Below, piece by piece: positions 6,586 to 13,337 of a stretch of 13,337 bases of DNA. The notes under the pieces were generated by a model. That model was not told the origin of the DNA, did not search any database, and saw only the letters and a list, made by a program, of their open reading frames with translations. A program made the translations under genes and the position numbers. Source of the stretch: an uncultured Prevotellaceae bacterium. Its GTDB lineage: Bacteria > Bacteroidota > Bacteroidia > Bacteroidales > Bacteroidaceae. The stretch is from NCBI GenBank assembly GCA_937902455.1, contig CALELI010000036.1, positions 1 through 13,337 on the forward strand, in the 5' to 3' direction. The stretch's first letter is position 1, and each line of letters begins with the position of its first letter.

Positions 6586-7887
6586 TTACAGTCCGAAGAA
6601 GGTTGTGAATGCCTTGCAGACATATTCCTGGTCCTTCACGCAGATAGTCTCCCTGCAACTGTGCATTGCCCACATAGGATTTCCCATGTCGACTCCGCGC
6701 ATAGGGAGCTGAGAGGTGAGGATATTTCCCAAGGTGCTTCCACCAGGACTATCGGAATGATTGACGAAATACTGCACCGGCACTCCTGCCTTCCTGCATA
6801 TCTCGGCAAACACTGCAGCCGACTGAGCGTCCGTGATGTACTTCTGGTTAGCATTTATCTTAATGACCGGACCACCTCCCATTACAGGATGGTTGGTAGG
6901 GTCGTGCTTCTCAGGATAGTTAGGATGGATGGCATGTGCCATGTCAGCACTTATCATGAACGAGCGTTCTACGGCACGGTAGAAATCCTCGTCGGAACCA
7001 CCGAACTGCATGGTAATCCGGTGGAGGATGTTTTTCAGTTCAGGCGATGCAGCACCTTGCTTCGTTCCGCTGCCAGTTTCCTCGTTGTCGAAGACGGCCA
7101 GTACCTGAGTCATGTCGGAAGTCTCGCTGGAAAGCAGCGCACAGAGTCCTGCATGAGCCATAGCAAGATCGTCGAGACGGCCACTCGATATGAATTCGTT
7201 GTGAAGTCCCACGAGGGAAGCAGCATTCACGTCGTAGAGCGAGAGGTCGAAGTCGAGGATGTCGTCCTTGCAGCATTTCAGTTCCTCGGCAATCACATTG
7301 AGGAGCAGATTGCCCTTCTCCAGTTCGTCGGTGATGATTCCGAGTACAGGCAACATGTCTTTCTGCTTCGAGAGATGGTTACCCTCATTCACGGCACGGT
7401 TGAAATGGATGGCAAGATGCGGAATGACGAGAAGTGGACGTTCTACCTTTATGCGCCTCTCTTCTGGACGGAGAGGATTGTCGGTACGTAGCAGCACACG
7501 CCCTGCCACACTGAGAGGACGATCGAACCAAGTGTAGAGAATAGGACCGCCATACACTTCGGTATTCAGTTTCACCACCTTGCCCTCACACAGCATCTCG
7601 GCATTAGGCTTGATCCTGAACCCGGGAGAATCGCTATGGGCACAGATGAGCTTGAACCCACTTTCTGCCGGAGCCTTACGACCTACCCTGAACGCGAAGA
7701 CAGCCGTACCGTTCTTCGTCACGAAATACTGGTCGCCAGCCTTCAGACGAGGCATCTGCTCCGTGGCGTCAAGACGACCGAAACCATGTTTCTCCAATTC
7801 ACTCTCCAGAGTCTGGGCTGCCATGAAATTCACCGGCGAGGCACTCATGAACGAAAGCAGACTCTCTGCAATGTTTTCCTGTTTCAT
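6586..7887 (-). CDS. M18 family metallo-aminopeptidase (aspartyl aminopeptidase-like)
   Basis: A dinuclear zinc exopeptidase of 433 residues that removes N-terminal residues (classically Asp/Glu) from peptides in the cytoplasm. There is no signal peptide. The expected metal and catalytic residues are visible: H84 in CAHSDSPGF, D239 in GRLDDLAM, E269/E270 in FDNEETGSG, D315 in SADMAHAIHP and H409 in MWAMHSCRE near the C-terminus. H377 lies in VNHSDSPGG. The length matches bacterial M18 enzymes (apeB-like). The start at 7887 is preferred because an ideal promoter lies at 7909-7940. An upstream in-frame ATG at 7986 would place that promoter inside the gene and add a non-homologous, AT-rich leader. 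It is the first gene of a probable two-gene minus-strand unit. Confidence 0.93.
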   Translation of the reverse strand: MKQENIAESLLSFMSASPVNFMAAQTLESELEKHGFGRLDATEQMPRLKAGDQYFVTKNGTAVFAFRVGRKAPAESGFKLICAHSDSPGFRIKPNAEMLCEGKVVKLNTEVYGGPILYTWFDRPLSVAGRVLLRTDNPLRPEERRIKVERPLLVIPHLAIHFNRAVNEGNHLSKQKDMLPVLGIITDELEKGNLLLNVIAEELKCCKDDILDFDLSLYDVNAASLVGLHNEFISSGRLDDLAMAHAGLCALLSSETSDMTQVLAVFDNEETGSGTKQGAASPELKNILHRITMQFGGSDEDFYRAVERSFMISADMAHAIHPNYPEKHDPTNHPVMGGGPVIKINANQKYITDAQSAAVFAEICRKAGVPVQYFVNHSDSPGGSTLGNILTSQLPMRGVDMGNPMWAMHSCRETICVKDQEYVCKAFTTFFGL

Positions 7888-7908
7888 ATCGATGATGTTA
7901 ATTTCCTG

Positions 7909-7940
7909 CAAAGATACGATTAAGCGAGCGAAAAACAAAA
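7909..7940 (-). promoter_or_regulatory. Promoter of the aminopeptidase gene, Bacteroidota type
   Basis: On the minus strand TTTTG (7940-7936) and TATCTTTG (7916-7909) are perfect -33 and -7 boxes separated by 19 nt. The expected transcription start lies about 15 nt before the ATG at 7887, so the leader is very short. Confidence 0.82.
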
Positions 7941-8022
7941 TAAATGAATATATTTTTTTGCCAGGCGTGAATATCCAGAACAGCAAGTTGTAGGTACGAT
8001 TATGTGAAAAAAAATAAATTTA

Positions 8023-8054
8023 TTTTGAGTTCTTACCTTTTTTTCTTACATTTG
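8023..8054 (+). promoter_or_regulatory. Promoter of the GH97_N/barrel gene, Bacteroidota type
   Basis: TTTTG (8023-8027) and TACATTTG (8047-8054) are perfect -33 and -7 boxes separated by 19 nt. They lie 41 nt before the ATG at 8096. The promoter is divergent from the one at 7909-7940. The 82 nt between the two -33 boxes is AT-rich, and I found no clear operator in it. Confidence 0.82.
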
Positions 8055-8095
8055 CAGATAGAATACCATTTAAGTACATCCGGGCAAGCAAATAC

Positions 8096-9244
8096 ATGAA
8101 CGCAAAAAGATACATTATAATAATATGTCTGCTGATTATCGCCACAATTGGCCGTGCACAGGATTACCGTGTATCGTCACCTGACGGAGCCACACAGGTA
8201 ACCCTGAAAGTACTCCGCCGCACCCGTGGCAACAACAAGTTCGTACGTCCTACGAAAAAGACACTCGATATTGTCCACAAGCGCGAATCCCTTCTCAAGA
8301 ACAAACCACTTGACCTTATCATAAAGGCCGAAGGACACAGACACAGGTTCTGCGAAGCTGAAGTGACATCGTACAAGGAAGTGACAGGACAAACCGAAAA
8401 CCCGGAAATCGAAGGTGACAGAGTGGAAGGTGTGAACGTGACCTACAACGGATTCGTCATGGAGACATCTATCGGAGTGACACTCGAACTGAGGGTGTAC
8501 AACAACGGAGTGGCGTACCGCTACAAGGTGCAGAGGCGTTTCGAGGAATACAAGATACTCAACGTGACACCTGTGTTCAAAGACGAGAGGCCGATTGCCA
8601 TACTCGGTACCTTCGACAAAGACTACCAGTCGGAATGGAACGTGATGGACATAAGTTACGAAGACAAAGGCACCAGCATCGTGACCACTACCGACAACAA
8701 GCCCAATGTGCGTGGCATCGTGTCATGGAAGGACGCATTGTCGTCAACATCGGTAGGTATGACATTCAACTGGTTTACTGGCGGTATGTGGAGAAATGTC
8801 GGACAGACTCACTCCATCACAGCCGACTTCACATACAAGTACCTCTACGGAGCATTGACATTCACGCCAGGAGTAAGTATATTATATATTCACTACGGTC
8901 GTGACTATCATCCGTTCGACAACGTGATGGGTAGCGTGAAGGCAATAGGTGCAGGTTCGCGCATCGGCTTCAACCTCCCAATCCAGGACGGCTACAACGT
9001 GTGGAGCATCACTCCGTACGTGGGTGCAACGCTTTTGCATTTGTACCAGAAAGAGCGAACTCGGGTAGGTTCCAGCGGCATAAACCCTCACCACCGCTAC
9101 CTCGTTGGACCTGGATTGAAAATCCAGTGTGCAGTACGCGAAAGACTTACAGTAGGTTTTTCCTATGAATACCAGTTCTTCACCGATGACATCTCGCCTT
9201 ACGGAATGAATTCACTTGGAATGGCCATCGGTTGGGAATTCTGA
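8096..9244 (+). CDS. Exported protein: GH97-like N-terminal domain plus predicted outer-membrane barrel
   Basis: 382 residues. Residues 1-21 form a signal peptide (basic start, then YIIIICLLIIATI, with likely cleavage at GRA|QDY). Residues about 25-165 resemble the N-terminal beta-sandwich of family 97 glycoside hydrolases: an opening SSPDG...VTL and the typical LELRVYNNGVAYRY at about 131-144. The catalytic GH97 barrel is absent. Instead residues about 190-382 are alternating beta-strand sequence rich in Gly and aromatics (for example ITPYVGATLLHLY, LTVGFSYEYQFF) and end in a C-terminal Phe (GWEF), as outer-membrane beta-barrels do. My inference is a periplasmic or surface domain anchored by a small barrel, perhaps carbohydrate-related but without its own hydrolase activity. 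It has its own promoter, and a 61-nt gap separates it from manC. Confidence 0.75.
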   Translation: MNAKRYIIIICLLIIATIGRAQDYRVSSPDGATQVTLKVLRRTRGNNKFVRPTKKTLDIVHKRESLLKNKPLDLIIKAEGHRHRFCEAEVTSYKEVTGQTENPEIEGDRVEGVNVTYNGFVMETSIGVTLELRVYNNGVAYRYKVQRRFEEYKILNVTPVFKDERPIAILGTFDKDYQSEWNVMDISYEDKGTSIVTTTDNKPNVRGIVSWKDALSSTSVGMTFNWFTGGMWRNVGQTHSITADFTYKYLYGALTFTPGVSILYIHYGRDYHPFDNVMGSVKAIGAGSRIGFNLPIQDGYNVWSITPYVGATLLHLYQKERTRVGSSGINPHHRYLVGPGLKIQCAVRERLTVGFSYEYQFFTDDISPYGMNSLGMAIGWEF

Positions 9245-9305
9245 CCTGCCAGAGAGAAAAAAGTAGTAACCTTAACTTATACAGAAACATAACAGACATT
9301 TAACT

Positions 9306-10376
9306 ATGGACAAAAGATATTGTGTAATACTTGCAGGAGGCATCGGGAGCCGCCTGTGGCCTACGAGCCGTACGGAAAAGCCAAAGCAGTTTCTCGACAT
9401 GCTCGGAAACGGAGAGACACTCCTGCAGACAACCTACAACCGTTTTGCAAGATTCATCCCGAAGGAAAACATCTTCGTGATGTCGAACGTCTCCTACGAA
9501 CAGTTCATCCACGAACAACTGCCGGAAATATCGCAGTCGAACATCCTGCTCGAACCAATGCGACGAAACACAATCCCGAGCGGGACATGGGCCACATTCC
9601 ACATCCTGAGCCTGAATCCCGAGGCGTGTATAGTCTTCACCCCATCCGACCAGGTCATCACGGACGAGAAAGCCTTCGAAGAAGACATAACAAACGGACT
9701 CAACTACGTCAGCGAGAAAAAGAGGTTGCTGTCGCTCGGTGTAGCCCCTACCCGTCCTGACACTAACTACGGATATATCCAGATGGCAGAGGAAGTGACT
9801 GAGGGAATCTTCACCGTGAAGAGTTTCTCGGAGAAACCAGACCTGGCATTTGCCACGATGTTCAAGGAAAGTGGAGAATTCCTATGGAACACAGGTTTGT
9901 ACATTGCCCATGCACAGACTTATATCGACACCGTCAGCCGTTCCTCCAGTTCGTTCCAGGAATTGGTAGAGACAGTGAAACAGATGGTCATCGACCATAA
10001 GCCAGTCGACAAGCTGATAGAAGACACCTATTCACGCTGTCCGAACACGACATTCGAACAGAGCCTGCTCGAGAAGGCCACAGGAATCGATGTCCAGCTC
10101 TGCCACTTCGGCTGGAAAGACATCGGTTCATGGAGCGAGTTCTACGAGATGAACGAGAAGAACGAGAACGAGAATGTGGTGCTTTCCGACGGTGCGATGC
10201 TCTACGACTGCGAAGGCTGTCTCATCAAGCAACCGAAAGGAAAGATGATAGTTGCTCAGGGGCTGAAGGACTATATCATCATAGCCGACAATAACGTCCT
10301 CATGATCTGCAAGAAGGACGACCCTCAGGCAATCCGCCGCTTCGTCAATGACTTCGAGCTGAAGAACAACTCGTAA
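9306..10376 (+). CDS. manC: Mannose-1-phosphate guanylyltransferase
   Basis: Converts mannose-1-phosphate and GTP to GDP-mannose, the donor for capsule, LPS and glycoprotein mannose and the precursor of GDP-fucose. At 356 residues it is the short form with no fused phosphomannose isomerase domain. The nucleotidyltransferase signature LAGGIGSRLWPTSR (9-22) is followed by PKQFL (26-30). The metal-site region reads TPSDQVI with D115, where many homologues have His after the Asp. FSEKPD contains K177, and EFLWNTGLY has N195. The C-terminal third is short beta-strand sequence, as in the family. I found no convincing TAnnTTTG box in the 61 nt upstream, so it may be read through from the preceding gene or use a weak promoter. 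The MFS gene begins only 18 nt downstream. Confidence 0.93.
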   Translation: MDKRYCVILAGGIGSRLWPTSRTEKPKQFLDMLGNGETLLQTTYNRFARFIPKENIFVMSNVSYEQFIHEQLPEISQSNILLEPMRRNTIPSGTWATFHILSLNPEACIVFTPSDQVITDEKAFEEDITNGLNYVSEKKRLLSLGVAPTRPDTNYGYIQMAEEVTEGIFTVKSFSEKPDLAFATMFKESGEFLWNTGLYIAHAQTYIDTVSRSSSSFQELVETVKQMVIDHKPVDKLIEDTYSRCPNTTFEQSLLEKATGIDVQLCHFGWKDIGSWSEFYEMNEKNENENVVLSDGAMLYDCEGCLIKQPKGKMIVAQGLKDYIIIADNNVLMICKKDDPQAIRRFVNDFELKNNS

Positions 10377-10394
10377 CAGAATCCGAACACCGGC

Positions 10395-11813
10395 ATGGAA
10401 AAGAGCATCAAACTGACATGGAGAGAACGTGTTGGTTACTGTTCTGGAGAGATAGCACAGAACCTGATTTACCAGACGGTAAGCATCTGGCTGCTGTTCT
10501 ATTACACCAACGTATATGGTCTGGAGCCCAAGGTGGCAGCACTTATGTTCCTCATCGTACGTATCATCGACGTGCTTTGGGATCCGTTTGTCGGAACACT
10601 CGTGGACAGGTCGTATCCACGTTGGGGTAAATACCGTTCGTGGCTCATCATTGGTGGCATCCCACTTGCAGGTGCAGCAATACTGTGTTTCTGGAATGGC
10701 TTTAATTCCTCACTTGTCTATGCCTACGTCACGTATATTGCACTCAGCATGTGCTTCACCATTACCAGCGTGCCTTATGGTGCTCTGGGCGATTCGCTCA
10801 CACGTGATGTGAACGAACTGACCATACTTACCAGTGTACGTATGATCTTTGCCAATTTCGCAGGACTTCTCATCAAGACCCTGCCCCTCATCATAGCCAT
10901 TTTTGCGCCAAAGGTATGGGATGCGGAAACAGGCAAGATGAAAACCGTCTACAACACGCCCGAATCGGCAGATGCATGGCTCATGACCATGAGCATATTT
11001 GCCATTGCCGGACTTCTGCTGCTGTTCTTCAGTTTCTCTCAGACAAGGGAAAAAATCGTGATGAACGCCAGACAGTCGGCAGGAATCCGACTGATTGACT
11101 TATGGAATGAGATAGCCGGCAACCGTCCCCTGCGTGTGCTTTCTCTGTTCTTCATAATCACCTTTGCGACAATGAGCATAAGCAATGCTGCCGACTCCTA
11201 TTTCCTGACATACGTTGTGAAAGCCGATACCTTCAACACATCAGTGTTCATGTGGCTTGGAACGATTCCGGCATTCATCTTCCTTCCGCTTGTACCTGCA
11301 ATCAAGCGCAGGACAGGAAAGAAATGGCTCTTCTTCATCTTTATCGCAGTATCTGTCGTGGGCATGGTCATCATGTTTCTTGCAGGAACAGTCGAGGCCA
11401 TGAAAGGCATGTTCTCCGTGCTATGCATTTCCCAGTTCGTGAAGAGCGCGGGGATCCTGGTTGCCACAGGCTACATGTGGGCTCTGGTGCCTGAGGTGGT
11501 GACTTTCGGGGAATACCTAACCGGCCGACGTGTTGCCGCAATAGTCACAGCTCTCATCTGCATCTTCATGAAGGCAGGAATGGCACTCGGCGGTGTGGTT
11601 CCAGGGCTGGTACTTGCATACGTCGGGTTCGATGCCCACAACGCATCACAGACTTCATTTGCACAATTAGGCATAATATCCTTAGTGACAATCATCCCGA
11701 TTGTGCTCATGATAGTTGCAGCATTCGTCATCAGCCGATACGAGCTCACCGACAAACGCATGAACGAAATAAACAAGATAGTAGAAGCAAGAGCTATTGA
11801 TAATAATTCTTAA
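10395..11813 (+). CDS. GPH (MelB-type) sugar:cation symporter, MFS superfamily
   Basis: Inner-membrane transporter of 472 residues with about 12 hydrophobic segments. The N-terminal signature of the glycoside-pentoside-hexuronide family is clear: RIIDVLWDPFVGTLVDR followed by RWGKYRSW at 76-83. D59 and D63 keep the spacing of the two cation-site aspartates of MelB (D55, D59), so coupling to Na+ or H+ is likely. The residue aligned to MelB D124 appears to be Ser (FTITSVPYGAL), so the substrate differs from melibiose. A cytoplasmic loop with charged residues (SQTREKIVMNARQSAG) separates the two halves. It is spaced 18 nt after manC and 23 nt before the FMN-dehydrogenase-like gene, which argues that the imported solute is the substrate of the downstream enzymes. 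Confidence 0.9.
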   Translation: MEKSIKLTWRERVGYCSGEIAQNLIYQTVSIWLLFYYTNVYGLEPKVAALMFLIVRIIDVLWDPFVGTLVDRSYPRWGKYRSWLIIGGIPLAGAAILCFWNGFNSSLVYAYVTYIALSMCFTITSVPYGALGDSLTRDVNELTILTSVRMIFANFAGLLIKTLPLIIAIFAPKVWDAETGKMKTVYNTPESADAWLMTMSIFAIAGLLLLFFSFSQTREKIVMNARQSAGIRLIDLWNEIAGNRPLRVLSLFFIITFATMSISNAADSYFLTYVVKADTFNTSVFMWLGTIPAFIFLPLVPAIKRRTGKKWLFFIFIAVSVVGMVIMFLAGTVEAMKGMFSVLCISQFVKSAGILVATGYMWALVPEVVTFGEYLTGRRVAAIVTALICIFMKAGMALGGVVPGLVLAYVGFDAHNASQTSFAQLGIISLVTIIPIVLMIVAAFVISRYELTDKRMNEINKIVEARAIDNNS

Positions 11814-11836
11814 CCCTCATTATCATCACAAACAAT

Positions 11837-12721
11837 ATGTCCCTATCTGCAAATTCTGACAAGATTACACGTGACTACTTCGACACGCTATTGTTGGAGA
11901 CGCGTTATATGGATTCCACAATCCCTTCCACCGACATGACGCTTTTCGGTGAGCATTTCTCATCCCCTATCATGACGGCAGCACTCTCACATCTCCACAA
12001 TACTGCACCAGACGGCATGACTGTCTATGCAAAGGCAGCAGCCATGTGCAATGCCGTTCACTGGGTTGGTATGGGTGATGACAGGGAACTGGAAGATATC
12101 ACTGCCACTGGCGCAAAGACAATCAAAATCATTAAGCCTCATGCCGACAATGCCGAAGTGCTGCGAAAAATAGGACATGCCGTGAAGGCAGGATGCATTG
12201 CCGTGGGAATGGACATCGACCATGCCTTCAACTCACAAGGAGGCTACGACAATGTGTTCGGGCTTCCAATGAAGGCAAAGACCACAGAGGAAATTGCCGA
12301 CTTCGTTGCCGCCGCAGGAGTGCCTTTCATAGCGAAGGGCATTCTGAGTCCTCATGATGCCGAGAAATGCATGCGTGCAGGGTGTGCCGGCATCGTGGTG
12401 TCGCATCATCATGGCATGATGTCTTATTCTGTTCCTCCGCTAATGGTGTTGCCCGACATCATCAGTGTCGTAGCCAACCAGATTCCCGTGTTCGTGGATT
12501 GTGGCATCGAAAGCGGGATGGATGCCTATAAATGTCTGGCAATGGGTGCGAAAGCCGTATCGGTAGGACGTCATCTCATGCCTCTGCTGAAAGATGGTGC
12601 CGAGGCTGTTGCTGCACGTATGAAAGCCATGAACGACGAACTGGCCGGAGTAATGGCAAGAACAGGCGTGGGTAGTCTTGACAGGATGGATTCATCGGTC
12701 ATTCATAAAAGGAACTTCTGA
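11837..12721 (+). CDS. Atypical FMN-dependent alpha-hydroxy-acid dehydrogenase family protein
   Basis: A TIM-barrel protein of 294 residues in the glycolate oxidase/lactate dehydrogenase (FMN_dh) family. Family landmarks are present: ITRDYFDTLLLETRYM near the start, LFGEHFSSPIMTAALSH, FIAKGI with K167, IVVSHHHG (186-193), a DCGIESG segment (221-227) and VGR (243-245). It is shorter than the usual 350 or so residues because the N-terminal section bearing the substrate Tyr is missing. Active-site positions also differ: canonical SNHGGRQLD reads SHHHGMMSY, keeping the catalytic His (H191) but replacing the substrate-binding Arg by Met, and canonical DGGIRRG reads DCGIESG. It may therefore act on a non-acid substrate or by another chemistry. 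It overlaps the next gene by one base (TGATG), which suggests translational coupling. Confidence 0.8.
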   Translation: MSLSANSDKITRDYFDTLLLETRYMDSTIPSTDMTLFGEHFSSPIMTAALSHLHNTAPDGMTVYAKAAAMCNAVHWVGMGDDRELEDITATGAKTIKIIKPHADNAEVLRKIGHAVKAGCIAVGMDIDHAFNSQGGYDNVFGLPMKAKTTEEIADFVAAAGVPFIAKGILSPHDAEKCMRAGCAGIVVSHHHGMMSYSVPPLMVLPDIISVVANQIPVFVDCGIESGMDAYKCLAMGAKAVSVGRHLMPLLKDGAEAVAARMKAMNDELAGVMARTGVGSLDRMDSSVIHKRNF

Positions 12722-13337
12722 TGTACTTAGGAATATCTTCATCGCTTGAACACAGTTCACCTCAGGAGTGGGCAGCGAAACATGTTGCCCTGGGACTGAA
12801 ATCGGTAGTGTTTCCTGTAGATTATCTTGCAGGAGAAGAGACCATTGAAGCCTACATGAAGGAGGCAGAGAAAGCCGGACTTACTATTGCCGAAGTTGGG
12901 GTTTGGCGCAACACGCTTGCCGCCGACCCTGATGAACGTGAAAAATGGATAGAATATGCCATCGGACAACTGAGAATGGCTGACAGGATTGGGGCACGCT
13001 GCTGCGTGAATGTCGTAGGTACTCCATACGGTCCCCGATGGGATGGCGGGTATCGTGGCAATTTCAGCAGGGAACTATGGTCGATGGCAGTACAGATGAT
13101 TCAGAGAATCATTGATGACGTCAAGCCTTGCAATACAAAATTCACCATTGAATCAATGCCGTGGATGATTCCGGGCAGCCCTGACGAATATCTCCGGCTC
13201 ATCAACGACGTTGACCGTGAAGGATTCGGCGTGCATCTTGACGTCGTCAACATGATTACCTCACCAGAACGCTACTTCTTCAACGACCGCTTCCTCCTTG
13301 AATGTTTCTCCAAGCTGAAAGGAAGAATATGCAGCTG
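12721..13337 (+). CDS. Sugar phosphate isomerase/epimerase-like TIM barrel (partial, cut at window end)
   Basis: The open frame begins at the ATG overlapping the previous stop codon and runs without a stop to the window edge (205 codons). The sequence opens MYLGISSSLEHSSPQEWA and continues as an AP-endonuclease-2/xylose-isomerase-like barrel. Likely divalent-metal ligands include E144 (FTIESMPW) and D174 with H172 in VHLDVVNMI; the second half of the barrel and its remaining ligands lie outside the window. Enzymes of this group isomerise or epimerise sugars and keto-sugars, and some act as lyases or hydratases, so the exact reaction is open. Its tight coupling to the FMN-type enzyme and the GPH transporter suggests sequential steps on one imported compound. 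Confidence 0.85.
   Translation, partial: MYLGISSSLEHSSPQEWAAKHVALGLKSVVFPVDYLAGEETIEAYMKEAEKAGLTIAEVGVWRNTLAADPDEREKWIEYAIGQLRMADRIGARCCVNVVGTPYGPRWDGGYRGNFSRELWSMAVQMIQRIIDDVKPCNTKFTIESMPWMIPGSPDEYLRLINDVDREGFGVHLDVVNMITSPERYFFNDRFLLECFSKLKGRICS

Noticed and set aside
6558..6623. Upstream ATG at 6623 as the start of the receiver/PPDK_N gene
   Set aside because: It would overlap the end of the aminopeptidase gene, and the added 22 residues are low-complexity (rich in Ser, Lys, Thr, Pro). Family-like sequence starts after the ATG at 6557.
6541..7491. 316-codon plus-strand open frame across the aminopeptidase gene
   Set aside because: It is antisense to the M18 gene, whose motifs are complete, and its translation has no recognisable domain.
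7888..7986. Upstream ATG at 7986 as the start of the aminopeptidase
   Set aside because: A perfect promoter at 7909-7940 would fall within the coding region, and the extra N-terminus is AT-rich and unlike M18 proteins.

Overview
The window looks like a chromosomal segment of a Bacteroidota bacterium, most likely a Prevotellaceae/Bacteroidales gut or oral lineage. The basis is the promoter style (TAnnTTTG -7 boxes with a T-rich TTTG -33 box about 19 nt upstream, best seen at 7909-7940 and 8023-8054), weak Shine-Dalgarno sequences, the protein families present (a REC-REC-PPDK_N fusion protein, a GH97 N-terminal domain protein, an M18 aminopeptidase), and short intergenic repeats of kinds I associate with this group. 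Species-level assignment is not possible from the sequence alone.

Layout. (1) 54-1102: a complete IS982-type insertion sequence with 20-bp perfect terminal inverted repeats. Its DDE transposase is interrupted by one in-frame TGA. (2) 1217-3346: recG, the branched-DNA helicase, with its own promoter just downstream of the IS. It carries an apparent in-frame insertion of about 20 codons that resembles a palindromic repeat found after the gene. (3) 3347-3560: a convergent intergenic gap filled by a small repeat element, with inverted arms of ATTTACC-type heptamers around a GC-rich palindrome. (4) 3561-7887, minus strand: an M18 metallo-aminopeptidase followed 28 nt later by a large protein with two receiver-like domains and a PEP/pyruvate-dikinase nucleotide-binding domain. 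(5) 7888-8095: a divergent promoter region. (6) 8096-9244: an exported protein with a GH97-like N-terminal beta-sandwich and a predicted outer-membrane barrel. (7) 9306-13337: four tightly packed plus-strand genes, namely mannose-1-phosphate guanylyltransferase, a MelB-type (GPH) sugar:cation symporter, an atypical FMN-dependent alpha-hydroxy-acid dehydrogenase homologue, and a xylose-isomerase-like TIM barrel cut by the window end.

How the genes may work together. The last three genes (spacings of 23 nt and a 1-nt TGATG overlap) look like one catabolic unit: uptake of a sugar or sugar derivative, an FMN-dependent or FMN-derived enzyme with altered active-site residues, and a metal-dependent isomerase/epimerase. 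The substrate cannot be read from the sequence. manC sits only 18 nt upstream of the transporter and is probably co-transcribed, although its usual job is GDP-mannose supply for surface glycans. The two minus-strand genes share one strong promoter. No tRNA, rRNA, CRISPR array or phage genes were seen.
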